Source: Rostratula benghalensis (lineage: Eukaryota > Chordata > Aves > Charadriiformes > Rostratulidae). Taken from it: a stretch of DNA of 64,000 bases. Position 1 is the first letter of the stretch, and each line of letters opens with the position of its first letter. Below the pieces are notes generated by a model. It did not search any database, was not told the DNA's origin, and was given only the letters and a program-made list of their open reading frames with translations. Shown here piece by piece: positions 11,849-25,590 of the stretch. The stretch is from positions 4,983,044-5,047,043 of the forward strand of contig VXAI01000039.1 of assembly GCA_013399305.1 (NCBI GenBank). Reading direction: 5' to 3'. The translations under genes and the position numbers were made by a program.

Positions 11849-13269
11849 TGGTCTGTAATTGCCTCCTTTTACATACAGTGAGACACTAATTATCTTTTTT
11901 CCGAGATGCCAATGCCTAGGCTTTTTCATTCACACAAAATTCTGAATATATGGTAAAAATGCTGCAGGGAAGGAATTTCTCTTTATGTCTGAGAGAAATT
12001 ACTCCCACATCTACCATCAACTTAACTATTCTTTAACTATGAAAAAATAGTTTGTTAAGGTGAAGCAAAGGTTTTTGAGTTTTCCTGCATGATATCCCAC
12101 TTTTCATGAAATAATAAAAGATTCATTGCGTAAAGGAGAAAAAGGCACTACACACAAAAGGGTGTATACGTGTCCAAATACTAGCGGTGAGGATATGGGA
12201 CAGGACCTTGGGTTCCATGTGAAATGGTAGGATTCCTACAGCAGAGTTTAAAAGGCTCTGCAAGGAGCACATGCAGCAGAATTCCTCATTTCTTGAGCCT
12301 GGTAGAATTCTGGGAAAATTTAAACCCAGATTTTCACCAGGCATAACTCTCTCTTCAAACCACTTCTCTGGACATAACTGACCTGAAATACCTAAAGCAG
12401 ATAATTAAAGAATTCAGGAATTAGAAGTTTGTGATTTTCATTATACGTTTCTTAAGCAGATTATTGAACTAGATGTACGTGCCTGTCTTTTTGTAGTTCT
12501 GTTCCTACATCTCTTCACTTTCTAGGATATAGCTTTCCAGAGACTGTCCAAGTAGCCAGTTTGTGGAGATGAATTGGTATCTGTAGCTTGTTAAGCTGTT
12601 AGCAAGCAAAGCTGAAACCTATACGTTCAAAATGGGCCTTGCATGTGGAAGGCAACAAAGGCACACAGGGGAATTGTAATTTTCCTCATTTCTTCCTCCA
12701 TGAGGATTCCAGGAAAAGGGTGAAAAGAAGAACTGAAATGACTTTGTCTCTGTTATGATTTCATATCAGTGTTTGCAAATAAAAATGAGACCAAATGGGA
12801 ATGTAAGGAGACATCACTGCCTTGATTTTATTTTTTTCTTTCACGCTCTTGCTTCTTTGAATATTCAAAACTGGTTTTGGCTGAATGTGGTGTCTTAGTT
12901 GAATCCAACACAAAATGTCTACCCTTAAATGCTCCGGATAATTTTGTAGTCTTAGTAAAACTTGAGTAGTTAATGGCTTTCAATCCATCAAAGGGATGGA
13001 GTGGTGCTAAGGCAATCTTGGTGAGTGATTACATCCAAGGGGTTAAAATCTATTTCAGTGATGCTTTCTGGTTAATGGCATTGATCTTGACCCTTCTCTT
13101 GCAGATATTGCCGCACAGAATTTTATATAACATTAATGCTGTTCTCAGCATACACTTTGCTTAATTCTCCAACAAAACATACAACTTAGCTGATACACTT
13201 GATGCAGTGTATGTAAAGATAAGCAGTTCTAATACAATAAGCTGTGGTAAGAGGAACATAAATCAATTT
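11849..13269. other. Unique non-coding DNA, no feature seen
   Basis: No gene or repeat recognised. Two open frames of 63-73 codons (plus strand from 12973, minus strand ending at 12123) have no recognisable domain and no splice or start context. Confidence 0.55.
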
Positions 13270-13285
13270 TGTGTGTGTGTGTGTG
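13270..13285. repeat. (TG)n microsatellite, about 8 units
   Basis: Short uninterrupted TG dinucleotide array, probably too short to be highly polymorphic. Confidence 0.9.
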
Positions 13286-16200
13286 CATAAACATCTGCCA
13301 CCTTTTCTCCCAGTAAAATCTCTGAATCAGAACCTAAACCCACATAAATCTGCATCCCTCTGTGGAAGACACACCTGATTTACAGCTTGTCCTTATTGGA
13401 TAACTCCTCGTTTTGTCTGTCACTTAGATGATTTGTCTGTGGAATACAGAAGGCACCTAAATACTACAAAATAATGTAACTTCCAAGTTGTACTCAACAG
13501 CTGTGCTGTGTGCTGTATGCAAGCTCTTATTGAATATTTTGTCCATTTCCTTAGATGTGCAATAAATGTGTGCAGAAAATGGTGATTTTCTCTTGTATAT
13601 AGTTGTTGACGATATATATATAATTTAAAGAGAAAATTCAGAGGGACATCACATAGGATATACTTTCTACTATAATGACTTATTTTTGTTTTCAAATCAC
13701 GTTTTTAACTCACGCCACATTTAATTAAGTACAGCCAAATAACTAATGTTAAATATATCATATTTCAGGGGAAAAGGTAAAACAGTAAAGCGGTGAATTG
13801 TGAAACCAGCAGAGCAGGGTAAGGCTTGTCTGTTAATTCTATGCTAATAAACTAATAACATGAGAAATATACATAGTTACATTTTTTCTAGAATGGCTCA
13901 CTGCAATATCTTTAATTTCCTTTAAACTGATTGAGGTAAACTAAAAGAAAAATAAATTGTTTTACTCATGCTAGGAAAGAGGCCTAGATTTATTTTGATC
14001 CTCCATCCTGCTCTTAATCCTGTTCATTAGTACAGAAAGTTCTTTCTGTGCTTTATATGCTGGGGTTTAATGTAAAAGTTATAGAAAATATATTAATCGA
14101 TTAATATTTTTTTTCTGGAACTAGCATGTGAAGGGGAGTAACAAATGGCAGAAATTAAGATTTTTTTTGATGATTCTTTTCAATCACAGTTATTCCCCTA
14201 AAATGTAAAATTCAAGGCAGCTAATTTTCCTATAGATTTGTCTCAGGACAGTTTGGCTATGGAATCTGGGAAGATTTGAGGTCATCCTGCAGCCTTTCTC
14301 TAGGAAGGGTACTTGGAAGATCTTTCTTCTCTACCTGGCTATTTATTTTAATGGAAATTGTAGAAATGCCATTATTTTTTGAGACTCTTTCACCTCTGTC
14401 AAATTCTTCTGAAATTGTTTGGTTCATATGGAAGTGATCGAAGACCTTCTCAGACACTGACAATGGACAGAGAAAGGTACTAAATTAACTTCATTCCATG
14501 GGAAACAAGCTGAATTAAAACAAAGGAAAAATCATGATAAAAGATCTGCATTGGAGCTCAGAGGTAAGGAAGACTCCCTGGACTTACAAGTTGTATTTAG
14601 TGCATCAGATGTTCTTATTTGTGTTAGTCATATTAGTTTGTATTTTAAATGCACTGTATAGTTAATCAATGGGTTTCAATGTTGACGTTTTATTTCTTTC
14701 CTTGAGACCTGTTACCATTCCTGTTAATGCTCTTGCTTTTTCTGAGAATGAGAATTGATGTTGTTATCATTATGTGGTATCTAGAGGTCATCCTTTCAGG
14801 TTGAGTTGATTAAATCAATTTTCAGTTTCTGCTTGATAACAGAAGCAAAATATCAAGAGATAGAAGGAAACCCACAAGATATTAGTTTTCTGAGGTGTCT
14901 CAGAAACACTACTTTGCAATCACTTTCAAAAAACCCTGCGAGTTTTACAAGATATGTAACAAGCTCTTATCTCAAAAACCTCAACTTAAAAAATATTGCT
15001 ATTGTTTCATTTTGCTGTCGTGCAAAACAGTAACTTTTCAGTGAGTGTTGAATAGCTTTTTCTGTAGTCTACAAGAAAACTTTTAAAAACATTGATAATA
15101 ATGTGCTAGTATCATGAGTCTGTGCATGAGCTTTTGCTTAGCTAATCTGTGTGTTGTTAGATGCTTTAGTATAGCTGAGACATAAACAGTTTTAGAACCA
15201 TGTTGAGTTCAAGTAAAGGGATGGTAACAATTCATGCAGTTATGAATTACCTTTTTGCACAGTGGTTTCTAGCTGGTGAGCTGGAAAAAAATTTAAAAGT
15301 GATGAAATAAATAATGAGCCTAAGAACCACTCATCCATCACTAGATTTTGTAATGATAGTTGTTAATAAGAAGGAGTCTGTAATGCCTCAGAACTCTTCC
15401 TGAAGTTCCTTGAGATATCCAATTATTCAGTATAGTACTTTATTCAGACACGACAAAATTTAGATGTGAAACTTTATTTTGAGTCTGTGGAATACAGTAA
15501 TTATCTTGTCCCTTAATTTTCTGGTTTTTATTTCATTTACTTAGTAGCTTCTACAGTGATGCTGAAAAAAGTAGCATCAATGATTATCAGAACAGTCATA
15601 TTTTGAATTATTTTGAATTATATATAATTCAAACACCACAACCAGAAAAATAGTTCTTGGTAACAGATAACATTGAATCACCAAGCTAAGTTAGGCCTAG
15701 AGCCTTTTCATGGATCAGTTCCAACAGGAAGAAAACCAAAATAAATAGAATTGTCAGAAACATTGTAAGAACAAAAACTGAAAATTTTTTTTCTTTCAGA
15801 AATCACTTCATAGTTCTAGTAAAAAGAATTGTTATAGTATTCTATACCTTCTGTACTGGAGGTATTTCAAAGCAAGAGCTGCTGCCCACTGCTTTCTCTA
15901 GCTATCTTTTTTTGTCTTCTGGACAATGGAACATGCAAGGGGACTGCAAGTTTTGGTGGAAACCAGAATTCAGGCAGCAAACCATTATCTTTCCCATTCT
16001 AGTAAACAGGAATTTTGCCACGGCTGGTTTTAGTTGACAGGCTTTGTATTGACCTGACAGGACTTGGACATGAGCTGATTTCAGCTTCTTTTAACAATTT
16101 TCTAGTGGTTAACTCTTGCTTATCTGTTTGAACTCAAGCTCTAAATGCCAAAGATCATAAAAGTCTGATGTTCCAAGGTGTAGATTATCAGGTCTAGTGT

Positions 16201-19200
16201 AACAGCTAGTACGTTAGCTCAACAAAAACAGCCCTTTGTGCCAATGGAGACAGCCAGAGGTTATTGTGCAGCTTTCCCACTTCATCTGAGAACCAGTGGA
16301 AAAAAACCCGAGACACTGAATAGAAAACATTTAAAAATAGATTCAAGTGGATCCAAGAGTGAGGAGAAGAGTCCTATCACCAGCACTGTGCTGCTCATGG
16401 TGGACAATTACAGATGTTGGTTACCTCAGAGGATATCTCACCCTGGGGAAGAGTAGGACTCACTGACCTTCTGACTTAGGAGGACATTGGAAAGCTGAGT
16501 ATAACAGCATAACATAAGAGAAAAGGAGGAGATATAAGTAAGGTTTTTTTCATTACAGTTTTAAGGATTTTTTTTTTTAAGTTAAGGAACCATTTAACTT
16601 ATTGTAACTGAATTAATGTCAACTGATATGCTTTGATTGGGTAATGTGGACATTAACTGAACTAACACTAAATTTCTGGTTTCATTTACAAAGTGGGTTC
16701 TACTTTTATCAACAACACTTAGACCATAACACTTTTGGTTCTGCTTTAGGAATACCTGGTCCTTCAAACATGCTAAGGTCCATTTGTCAGCCCTCCCCAC
16801 ACCACCAGATTTTTTTCTTGGATGTCTTTCATCCTCAGTGATGTATTCAGTCTTAATGGGTTAATCAGTGCTCTCTAGGTGGAAGGGGAGAAGCATCTCC
16901 CTAAGTCAGGCCAAACCACTTAATTACTTTCTGTGAAACAGTTGTTCAAAGTAACAACATTTCTCAGAAGAGTGCGCTGGCGTCTGTGAGTCCATTCAAC
17001 ATAAAATCTGAACACAGGCACATATGAGCTGTATACTGTATTTTGTTATCTACCAAGAATGAAGATCAAAATTAGATTCTGTAGACATACTTAAGGCACA
17101 GTAATCACAATATATCCCCTTAAGCTCTGTGTCTGTGAGCTGCTAGAAGCTATCTGTCTAGCTCGCCTAGGTTACACGTGTTTGAATCTTTCTAGAAAGG
17201 GAGTGTTAATCATATGCTGTTTTAGAGACCTGCTGCCACCATTTGAGATATTTTCAGGTTTCCTGTTTAAGGGAACACACTCATGTAGTAACATATCTAA
17301 CTCACACCACTGAACTTACGGATTAGTGGGGAAGGAGCGTTTCACGGTCTGCTCTTATAACAGGTTCTAACTTGAGGCCTCCTCTTCAAATAGACCAGGA
17401 TTGAGCCACTACCATTATTCACCATCTTGTGATGTGGAAAAGTTTGATGTGGTATGAAAAAGTATGTAAAATTTTGTAAATGTCTTAGAAGAATTACCCC
17501 TTCTCAGCTTTAAACTTGATTTACCGATAGCTGTAGTGCAGCTGGATTCCCTTTTTTGAAATTCATATCCAGTAGTGCTACTCTTTGCACAACTGAGTTA
17601 GATCATGAAGATTATTTACTTTATTTCAGAAAGACTCCTACTTGGAGGACACAGTGCAAAACATTTTTGTGACATCTTCCTGTATCCTTTGTTTCAAACA
17701 GTAGAAGTCCCCTGAATTCATAAGGCTCCCATGAGCACTGAAGATGCATTTTTGTTTATGACAAAGAAAAAAGCCATGAGATCTGAATTTGTGAACATGA
17801 CATTTCTTATTTCAACTGTAATGAGACAAGGTATCTATTTTAAATCATGTCAGAAGGTAGTTCAATGTTATACTTCCACTTGTAGACAACATATGTGAAA
17901 TGAGAATCAGATCCTGTAAGTATCTTGGATCAGCAAAAATGAATGCTAGTCTTCTCATTGTATTCACTGAATTTTAGATACTACTTACATACTAGAATTT
18001 TGGCTGAAGGAATATATTCCTAACAATTGACTTGATTTAGAGAAAAAAAAAAAAAAGGGAGCTTATTCACCTCATGTTTATAATATTTCAGTCTTAGAAA
18101 ATATTTGACTGAACTTTTCCTGTCAGTTTTGAAAATAGTTGGAGACTTGAATGTCCATAACTGCAGAGGAATTTTTGAACCTGAAGTAACTATGTAAAAA
18201 ATTAACTATAATTAATTACATTAATTAAACTATCTATAAAAACACCTTTCAGAACAATGTATCCAAAGCAGAATTTCAGCAATGATTGAATCATAAGCTC
18301 CTGAAGTGTTTGTAATAGAAATGCTGACACAACATTAACCATAAAAGCATGTGTAGCCATAATGAAGAGTTTGGTAATGAGTCTGATAATGAGTTAGTAA
18401 CTTTTTTGTGCAGTAGAAATGATGGCATGGCTAATTTATTTAACTTTTGTAACCATAGATTAGCACATACATTTATTCAGCTGTTAAAATTCACTTACCA
18501 TTGTTTTAGCTTTCTAAGATAAAGTGTGTTTCTATTCCAAGGTTATAATGGACTTGCTAATGGGGTATTGACTCCTGTTTCTTATCATCCATCTTCTGGT
18601 AGAAAGCTGATCATGACTTTTCACTTAATAATTCCCAGTTTTCTGCACATTCACATAAAATTACTTTTATTAGGAATTCATTGAACTTGCAGTTGAAGAC
18701 AACCCCAGCTATCTTTATTAACAACCAGCTGGTGTTTAATAAAATATTTTCTCTATAGTATAAAATTTCAGTTTCAGGAATTCCTCAAAATTAAGAACTG
18801 TTTTCTTAACTTGAGATTTAGCAACCCTATGCACATCTTCAGACTTGAAATTTGGGAGCTATCAACTCAATTGGTAAGGAAAATCTAACATAAAGTTGAT
18901 TTTAAAAAGTTTTTCTGTGGTCACATCTCATTGAAATCAACTGTTGTTGAGAGATTCTTGGGAATGAAGAATGAAGTTGGCAACGTAATTCTGTATTTGT
19001 ATTCTTATGCTTTTAAAATAAAAGTCAAGGAAAATGTAATACCTTGACTAATAACAATGTAATACCAAAAAGTGGAAGATTGGTTCTGTCAGTCTCAGCA
19101 CAAGAAGCAGAAAATGCAAGATTCATCCATTTCCCCACCTTTTCAGTAGGTCCTTGGAATAGCATCAACTTTTATTATACCTCATAATGCCTTTTGTTTC

Positions 19201-22200
19201 CTGAACAATCCCACCTAAGTATTTTGAGAAACTACCCACCTTACATGTCTGTGTGGCTGCATCACCAACAGCTAAAGTTGGGCTGCACCTTAGTAACTGA
19301 CACTTAGACATGAACTGTTCAAAACATCCATTCCTTAGGACTGTAGTGTTTTTGTGAATTCAATTGTATAAAATCCCCACTTCAATTATTGAAGAGTGAC
19401 AGAGCACAGAGCCAATTCTTTTATGATATTAAGTTAGGTCCTCATAAACATGTTGATTTACACTGAAAGAAAATTCTAAGAAATCTTTAACAGCCCAGTT
19501 CATATTCTGCTTTAATTATAGTTTAGTTTTCTGATGAGCAGCTTTCAACAATGCTCTGAAAGAAAGAACAAGATTACAAGTAGAGAGCATTAAAGGGCTT
19601 GAGTTTAGAGACAATTCTTTCAGAGTTGAGAAATTTTCCAGATTTCTAGACAGTATGTAGAACCAGTAACGAAACCAAAGGAAACTGTTATGCAAGTTTA
19701 AACTTAGCTTTATCTATGATCCTTTACTAAAAAATGTTCGCAGTTCCTGACCTCTGTTCCCATGGCAATCTGAGGCAACTCAAAGTTAAGAGTAAAAAGC
19801 TTTGTGAACACAACTTAGACATGAGCATTCATCTGCAAGATACTCTTTCTATTGACTGAGTTTTGCTTTGTTACAGCTCTTAAGTTCCTACTGAGTTTTC
19901 TCTACAGTTACTGGTGTGAGAACTTGACATATTGCATAAAAAGGGAACTTGCTAAACAGAGATTTTCTTTTCTTTTTCTATGTAGAGATCTTCTGAGACT
20001 GTGGTCTAGTCTTCCAACCTCCATGATCTCTGGTAAGCTTTTACAATTTTTTTTTGCTCTGTTTAAAGAATTTCTTTCAAGTTACAGAACAGTGAAAAAA
20101 AAGTCCCTGATGCTCAATTGGTTGTAATAAAGTAATTCTAGTCAATCATGAGAAATAGACCGAACAGTGGTTACGTTGTATTACTTGGTATATCCGGGTT
20201 GCCTGAAAAATATTGAAAACACATTAAGATCTGTGTTCAAATCTTACCATATTAGTAGACACTAATGTTGTCACTTTCTGATTGCTTGTCCTTATATGTA
20301 CATATAGGAAACGGATGTATAAATGTAAACCTAAAATCCGCAGGCACAGGCATTTATGGATAGCAAGAGCAAACAAAATCAGGTATAGGCTGAAGATTTT
20401 TTCAAAAACATAAATTTAGATTTGAGTCAATGATTACTTTTAACAGGACATTGTGCCCACAAATTTGTGCTAACTGCAAAGACAAGATACGTAGTACCAA
20501 ATGAACTAAATCTACATTTAGACACTTTTTTAAAGTAATGCTGCTAAAATTTGTCATTTCACCTACAAACTATTGATATGTTTCTGATAATTTATTTCCC
20601 CATGAGTAAAAATCATCAGGATACAACTTTGAAATTCATAGCTTGCTGCTCTGTAAAGAGATCTTATTTCAGAACACTAATGCACCTACTCCACATAAAA
20701 TGATTTTCATACCTGATTGAAACACTGTCATTTGAGCTGCCACTGTCAATCAATCAGCACAGTGATGTCTTAGTTGACTTCAGATCTGGTACGATCTCCT
20801 ACCACCCAAGTTTTCTGGTACCTTAATTTGAACTTTCCATTTTTAGTCTTACATTTGGAAAAAAATTATGCAAGGTATTCTCAGGAATTAATTGTAAACT
20901 GTGTGGTCCTGTATATTCATACAGGGCATAGGGGAACTAAAAGGACCACACTTTGGAAAGAAGCTCAAGAATAAAGCTGCTTAAAAAACAGGCTGCTTTA
21001 CCTTATGTCTTATAGCTCTGGAATGCAATTCAGGCAGGGGAGAGACCTGCAAAGCATGAATTATAGGGGGAGATATCTGGTTACCCTTTGCATTATTCCC
21101 CTAAGAATTACAATGCTTAATGGCGGTAGAGTTTACTGCTGTTATAAGAAGCAAGTTACTCCATGTAACTTGTTTTCTTGCCTGTTAAATACAACACCTG
21201 TGTCCCAATGTGAGTCAGAATGCAGAATTCTCTAGGCATGAGAGAGATTCTAAAGAAACATGGAAATAATTCAAGATTGTCCTTGTCTGCTCTTGATATT
21301 TAGAAGATTTTATTCAATGACTCGGAAATTCACTTTGTTTCTTGATTGACTTCTAAAAGCAGATGGTGCAGTAAAGCAGCAGTGGCATCACAAAACTTAT
21401 TAAAAACCTGATCCTTAGGGACTGAAGGCAGAGGTTTGATTTAAAAGAAATATCTGAAAATGCACTGCAAATGTTCCATGGACTATATTGCATTGCTCTA
21501 TTACTTCAGTGCTTTTACAGTATAAAAAGAATTTTAATTCATCTTGTTTTCTGACAGAGAAATAAAATTATCATCCCATTTGCCTTCTAGCAAAGAGGAA
21601 AATGCAAGGAAGGTTCAATAATGCCATGCATCTGCTCCCAACAAAAAATAATATAGTTGGCTCAATAGAATGTTAACAAAAAAAATTTTATAGTTGTCAT
21701 TTTTAATAGAAGCAATATCCAAGTCTTTGACCTGTGACATGGCATGGCAAATATTATTGAATTACTCTGCTGGAAAAATTAATAATAAACATGACACAGC
21801 ATGTACAAAGAAATGATCTTGAGAACCACTGTGGTCCTCTGCTTGGATGGCTGTGCTTCATATTTTGGTGATCCACTTTCCCCCCCCAGTTTTCTCCTGT
21901 GCATTGTTACCTGAAAGAGTTTGATGCTTGTCTATATCTCTGCTAACCTGGCTTACACAAGCACTAAAAATATATGCTGTCCCTGGATGGAGCCCTCCTT
22001 TCTGCACATCTGCTATCTTGTATCTGCATCTGCAGTGATACATGAAGACAGCAGACCTGTTCTGCTGTGCAGAGAGCAGGACTCCATAGTATACTTGAGG
22101 GAAGCACTTCACCTTATATCACATAAAATTCAGACAAATCTTCTTTTTAAAACATAGCTCACATTCCCTCTGGGACTCTGGAGCAAAAAGGTATTGGAGT

Positions 22201-22286
22201 GTTTTCTTTGCACAAAGCACCTTGAGTACCCAGAGAAAATGAGCCAGAAATTTCTTCTGAGGGATTCTGATTTTTTAATAAAACAC
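13286..22286. other. Unique non-coding DNA, 9 kb without a recognisable gene
   Basis: Long AT-rich interval. Open frames are at most 91 codons and none carries a motif I recognise. It contains a poly-A run near 18044-18057, a cluster of three TAATTA cores at 18209-18227 and a 12-bp palindrome (CTTTCTAGAAAG) at 17188-17199. No interspersed repeat is recognisable. Old, heavily mutated elements could be present but are beyond reading by eye. Confidence 0.5.
18209..18227. promoter_or_regulatory. Cluster of three TAATTA homeodomain-type cores
   Basis: TAATTA occurs at 18209-18214, 18213-18218 and 18222-18227. TAATTA is the core bound by many homeodomain proteins. In AT-rich DNA such clusters often occur by chance, so a regulatory role is only a possibility. 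Confidence 0.2.
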
Positions 22287-22318
22287 TATATATATATATA
22301 TATATATACGTATATATG
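22287..22318. repeat. (TA)n microsatellite with a CG interruption
   Basis: Eleven TA units (22287-22308), then CG, then a further short TATATATG stretch. A dinucleotide array of this size is likely to vary in length. Confidence 0.92.
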
Positions 22319-23365
22319 TCTCCTTTCTCATAAACTTTAGTCCATCCCCTGTCTAGCATAGCAATTTGTCATCACAGTATATCATTATGCAAACATTGGG
22401 GAAAAGTTGTGGGCTACCAAGGGAGATATAAATTCCTTGAAGATGGTCAGATCTTTTTAGCTCCCGTTCTTGGCAAAAAAGAGCAGCATCAAAACCAGTT
22501 CTGTAGATCTGATTATTTCCCAAGACCCATGTACAGACAGGAGTCTTAGACTGAAGCTTGCTTTCTTTCAGAGGAAAATGTTTATATCAACACCTAGTAG
22601 GTCATTCTACTCTATAGATCCTGATGGAACTTTGCACAGAATGGCCTCCATGAGTCATAGGATTGTTTGGTTTCCAGATAAAAGTGTGGCATAGAGAAAG
22701 TGCAGCGTATAATGTGACCTGGGAACTCCTTTCATTATAGGCAGCCTCATCTCTTTAGACACTTGACACCTGTGCATCAGAGCTTTGAGGAATATGAGTT
22801 GTATTGAAATTTATGAGCTTCATCTTGGGAGATCTCAGCCTGTTCCTATAAACATCCTGGCTGTGGAGGAAAGGATTCTTAAAATCACTACTTCAAAACC
22901 TTGGTTTATTATGGCTACTCTTTTTCAATGATTGTCGTAAGATAATGAAAATAACTGGAGAGTTCTATCAAAGAAATAATGTATGTGTTGTCTGTTGTAG
23001 ACAGACCGAATTGTACCAACATTGGCTCATACTAATTTCAAAGCAACAAGCAGACTACCCAAGTAAAGCGTTGGGATGTACACAGTCAAAGAACTGGTGT
23101 AATAAAATAATATCATACAGTCTGTGGAAAATTTGCAAAACATTTTCTTGCTTATTTTCTGTGAAACCAAACCACCCCTTCAAATCCCTGAATATCAGTG
23201 TTTTTGTAACTCTTGTGGGGCCAGTGATGTTTTCAGAATCTGTACAGCGTACAGCTTCATGACTGTCTAGTGCAAAAGAAAGAAGAAATTTGTGCTTCCA
23301 TATTTGAACTGTCATCTGTGAGCTGTTGGCAGGGTACAAAAGAAACAGATACAGGGCTACTGGAA
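22319..23365. other. Unique non-coding DNA, no feature seen
   Basis: No gene recognised. Two overlapping open frames on opposite strands (105 codons plus, 121 codons minus) cover about 22945-23420. The minus-strand one runs into the neighbouring CR1 fragment at its N-terminal end only, and neither shows a domain. Confidence 0.5.
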
Positions 23366-23575
23366 ATGGGGGTTGTTTTCCAGTCAGTGGAAACTTCACC
23401 AGACTGCAGTGATTTTTCAAATATAGTGGTTAGCAGTTTAGCAAATTCATCCACCAGTTCCCTCAGGACCTGCAGATGGATTTCATCAGGCCCCATGGAT
23501 TTGTGCACCTTTATGTTCCTTAGATGGTCTTGTACTTGATCTTCACCTACAGTGTGTAGCTTATGCAAAGCAGGA
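23366..23575 (-). mobile_element. CR1 internal fragment (ORF2 reverse-transcriptase region)
   Basis: Read on the minus strand, the sequence encodes a CR1 ORF2 segment that includes the near-consensus block DQVQDHLRNIKVHKSMGPDE, followed by a VLRELVDEFAKLL-type segment and an IFEKSLQSGEVSTDWK-type segment. This is the N-terminal part of the reverse-transcriptase domain, upstream of the catalytic boxes. After the DWK segment the similarity soon stops (about 23366), and no CR1 3' UTR or octamer tail is seen on that side. The copy is therefore an internal piece, unlike the usual 5'-truncated, 3'-complete insertions. Ends are approximate. It has no protein function. Confidence 0.85.
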
Positions 23576-25083
23576 TAACAGCAGAGGCAACTGATGGACA
23601 GGGAGCAGCTGTCACATCAGTTTGCAGGCTCCTCTCTCAGGAACCATCTCCTGGGAGCTGCATTTTCTCAGAGCCTCTTCTGGTTGCCTGCTGCTGCCAG
23701 TGACAGTTAAATACTGGAAATGGGATATAAAGAAAAGCTTTTCTTAGCACAAGGGCAGTCAAACACTGGCACAAGGGCCTAGAAAGTTCTGGGACTTTCA
23801 TCTTTGAGATGCCCAATACTTGACCAGACACCAATAAAAGCAATCTGATTGTATCAATTCTGCTTTCAGTGAGGAGTTGACTTCCATCCTAAATTATTGT
23901 ATGATTCTAAAATCTTCCAGACTTATTAGTGATAACATAATGCTTAAAATATTTTAATAGCCATCACTGTTTTGTCTAAGACTGAAATTATTTATGATTT
24001 TTTTATTATTTATCTTTAATATAAAAGACCTTTCTTTTTGAGGTATGTCTAGTGTAAGAGTCAAGCTTGCTTTTTTTTGATGTGGTGACATTAACAAATT
24101 TTTTTAAAGAAAAATTATTGCAACAGCTAAGAGAACATTAGTTTGGCTAGAATTACTCTGTTGCTATTAACAATGTCTTTATCTGAGCAGAGATGTCTTT
24201 GTGTTTTACAGCAGCTGAAGTAGTTGTGTCTCTGTTGTTATTGAGCTCAGTAACACACAAACCTGATACTACCAGGGATTGCATGAGTTAGGGTGGGTGA
24301 GTTGCTCTTTTTATATCTATTGTTAGAGAGAAGTGTATTAAAACATATAGGAATGGGGAGGGGGTTGGTTAATACTGTATTTTATTGAGAAGCAGTCTTT
24401 CCTCATCCCCACTTCTATTTGTGTTCTGCACATGCAGAACAGAGGAACTTCATGCCTACCTAATGCATTACTCACCAAGCAATCTTTCCAACAAATAAAT
24501 TCAATAATGAAGTAGTGGGAAGCCCTGTATATTCACCATTGTAAATGGGAAATGTATCAACAGTGGCATGTTGTTATTGATTTTGTAATAAGCTGCACTA
24601 ATTAACTAACTATTAGGACAGCTGGAAGTCAAAAGGGATTTTTTTTTTTTTTTTGCACACAGGTTGAAAGGAGCAACATTACCAGTGGAAGAATTGGAAT
24701 ATTGTTTTATTTTGAGGGCGTATGCTGGGAAAATAAATCAGTCCCAAACAATTGTGTAGTATTGTTTTCCACAAAGTCAATAAATAAGCTGAACTTCTTC
24801 AGCTGAACTTCTTGAAAGAATCTTTTCTCTACAGAAAGGTACGTGTTTCTACCTGACTTGTTTAAATTAATTTATTTTACCAGGAATGCCATCCATTATT
24901 TTGACATGTTTTGTGGTGAGTGAAAATCCTTGATTGCAGCTGCATGCCAAAAGAAAGAGTTTTGCCACTTTTCACAAAAACCTATCTTCAAAAATGTCAG
25001 AGGCCATTTAAATGTCATTGCTTGAGAAAGTACTTTGAGAATGCTCCAAAATGAGCTTTTTGGGAGACGTCAACTCTTGAAAA
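23576..25083. other. Unique non-coding DNA, no feature seen
   Basis: No gene recognised. It includes a T16 run near 24639-24654 and a 14-bp near-perfect tandem duplication of AGCTGAACTTCTTC at 24787-24813. The first 300 bases are somewhat GC-richer than average and could hold more degraded transposon sequence, but I cannot recognise it. Confidence 0.5.
24787..24813. repeat. 14-bp tandem duplication
   Basis: AGCTGAACTTCTTC at 24787-24800 is followed directly by a second copy lacking only the last base (24801-24813). Confidence 0.85.
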
Positions 25084-25100
25084 AATAATAATAATAATAA
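25084..25100. repeat. (AAT)n microsatellite
   Basis: Five to six AAT units in an A-rich context. Confidence 0.85.
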
Positions 25101-25590
25101 AAATGTATCTGTCTAGCCACATTGGAATCACTTTTATACAGGTTTTCTTGTATACATATAAGAAACATATTAGACAAGCAGTCAAAGCCAGAATGCTCCC
25201 ACAAGGAACATTTGAACATTTCTCACAGAAAGAAATTCACAGGTTACTTCACAAGTAAGATTAATTGGGCTTATTTAAGTTGTGGTGTTTTCTCATGGAT
25301 AGAAAAAGTGGATACAAAAATTGCTGGTAGTTTATTTGGTTTTCTTTACTGAAATTTCCAACATGCTGGTGGAAATTGTGAAATGTGGTAAGTAGTTTCA
25401 CAGCTTTATTGTCCGTGTTTTATACAAAATTCTAGTGCTCTGAAGCCTAGATACTAAACCTCTATTACCTTGTATATGTACAGCTGGAATTTTGGAAGAG
25501 TAACAGAGAATTATAGGGTTGGTTTGTACTGGAGGTATTTGTGTGTCATTGTGGAGACCTCAGAAAAATATTAAATGTTTCTTTAGATTA
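25101..25590. other. Unique non-coding DNA, no feature seen
   Basis: AT-rich. One 76-codon open frame (25122-25352, plus strand) has no recognisable content. Confidence 0.55.

Noticed and set aside
14032..14049. ACAGAAAG/CTTTCTGT inverted repeat, heat-shock-element-like
   Set aside because: Short 8-bp arms, an incomplete heat-shock-element pattern and no nearby gene or promoter.
22945..23420. Opposing 105- and 121-codon open frames
   Set aside because: They overlap on opposite strands. The minus one reads partly through the CR1 fragment, out of its coding frame, and shows nothing else recognisable.
25505..25560. Possible degraded reversed CR1 3' end (GAATTATAGGGTTGG-like)
   Set aside because: Only a few short words match the CR1 end; the similarity is too weak to separate from chance.
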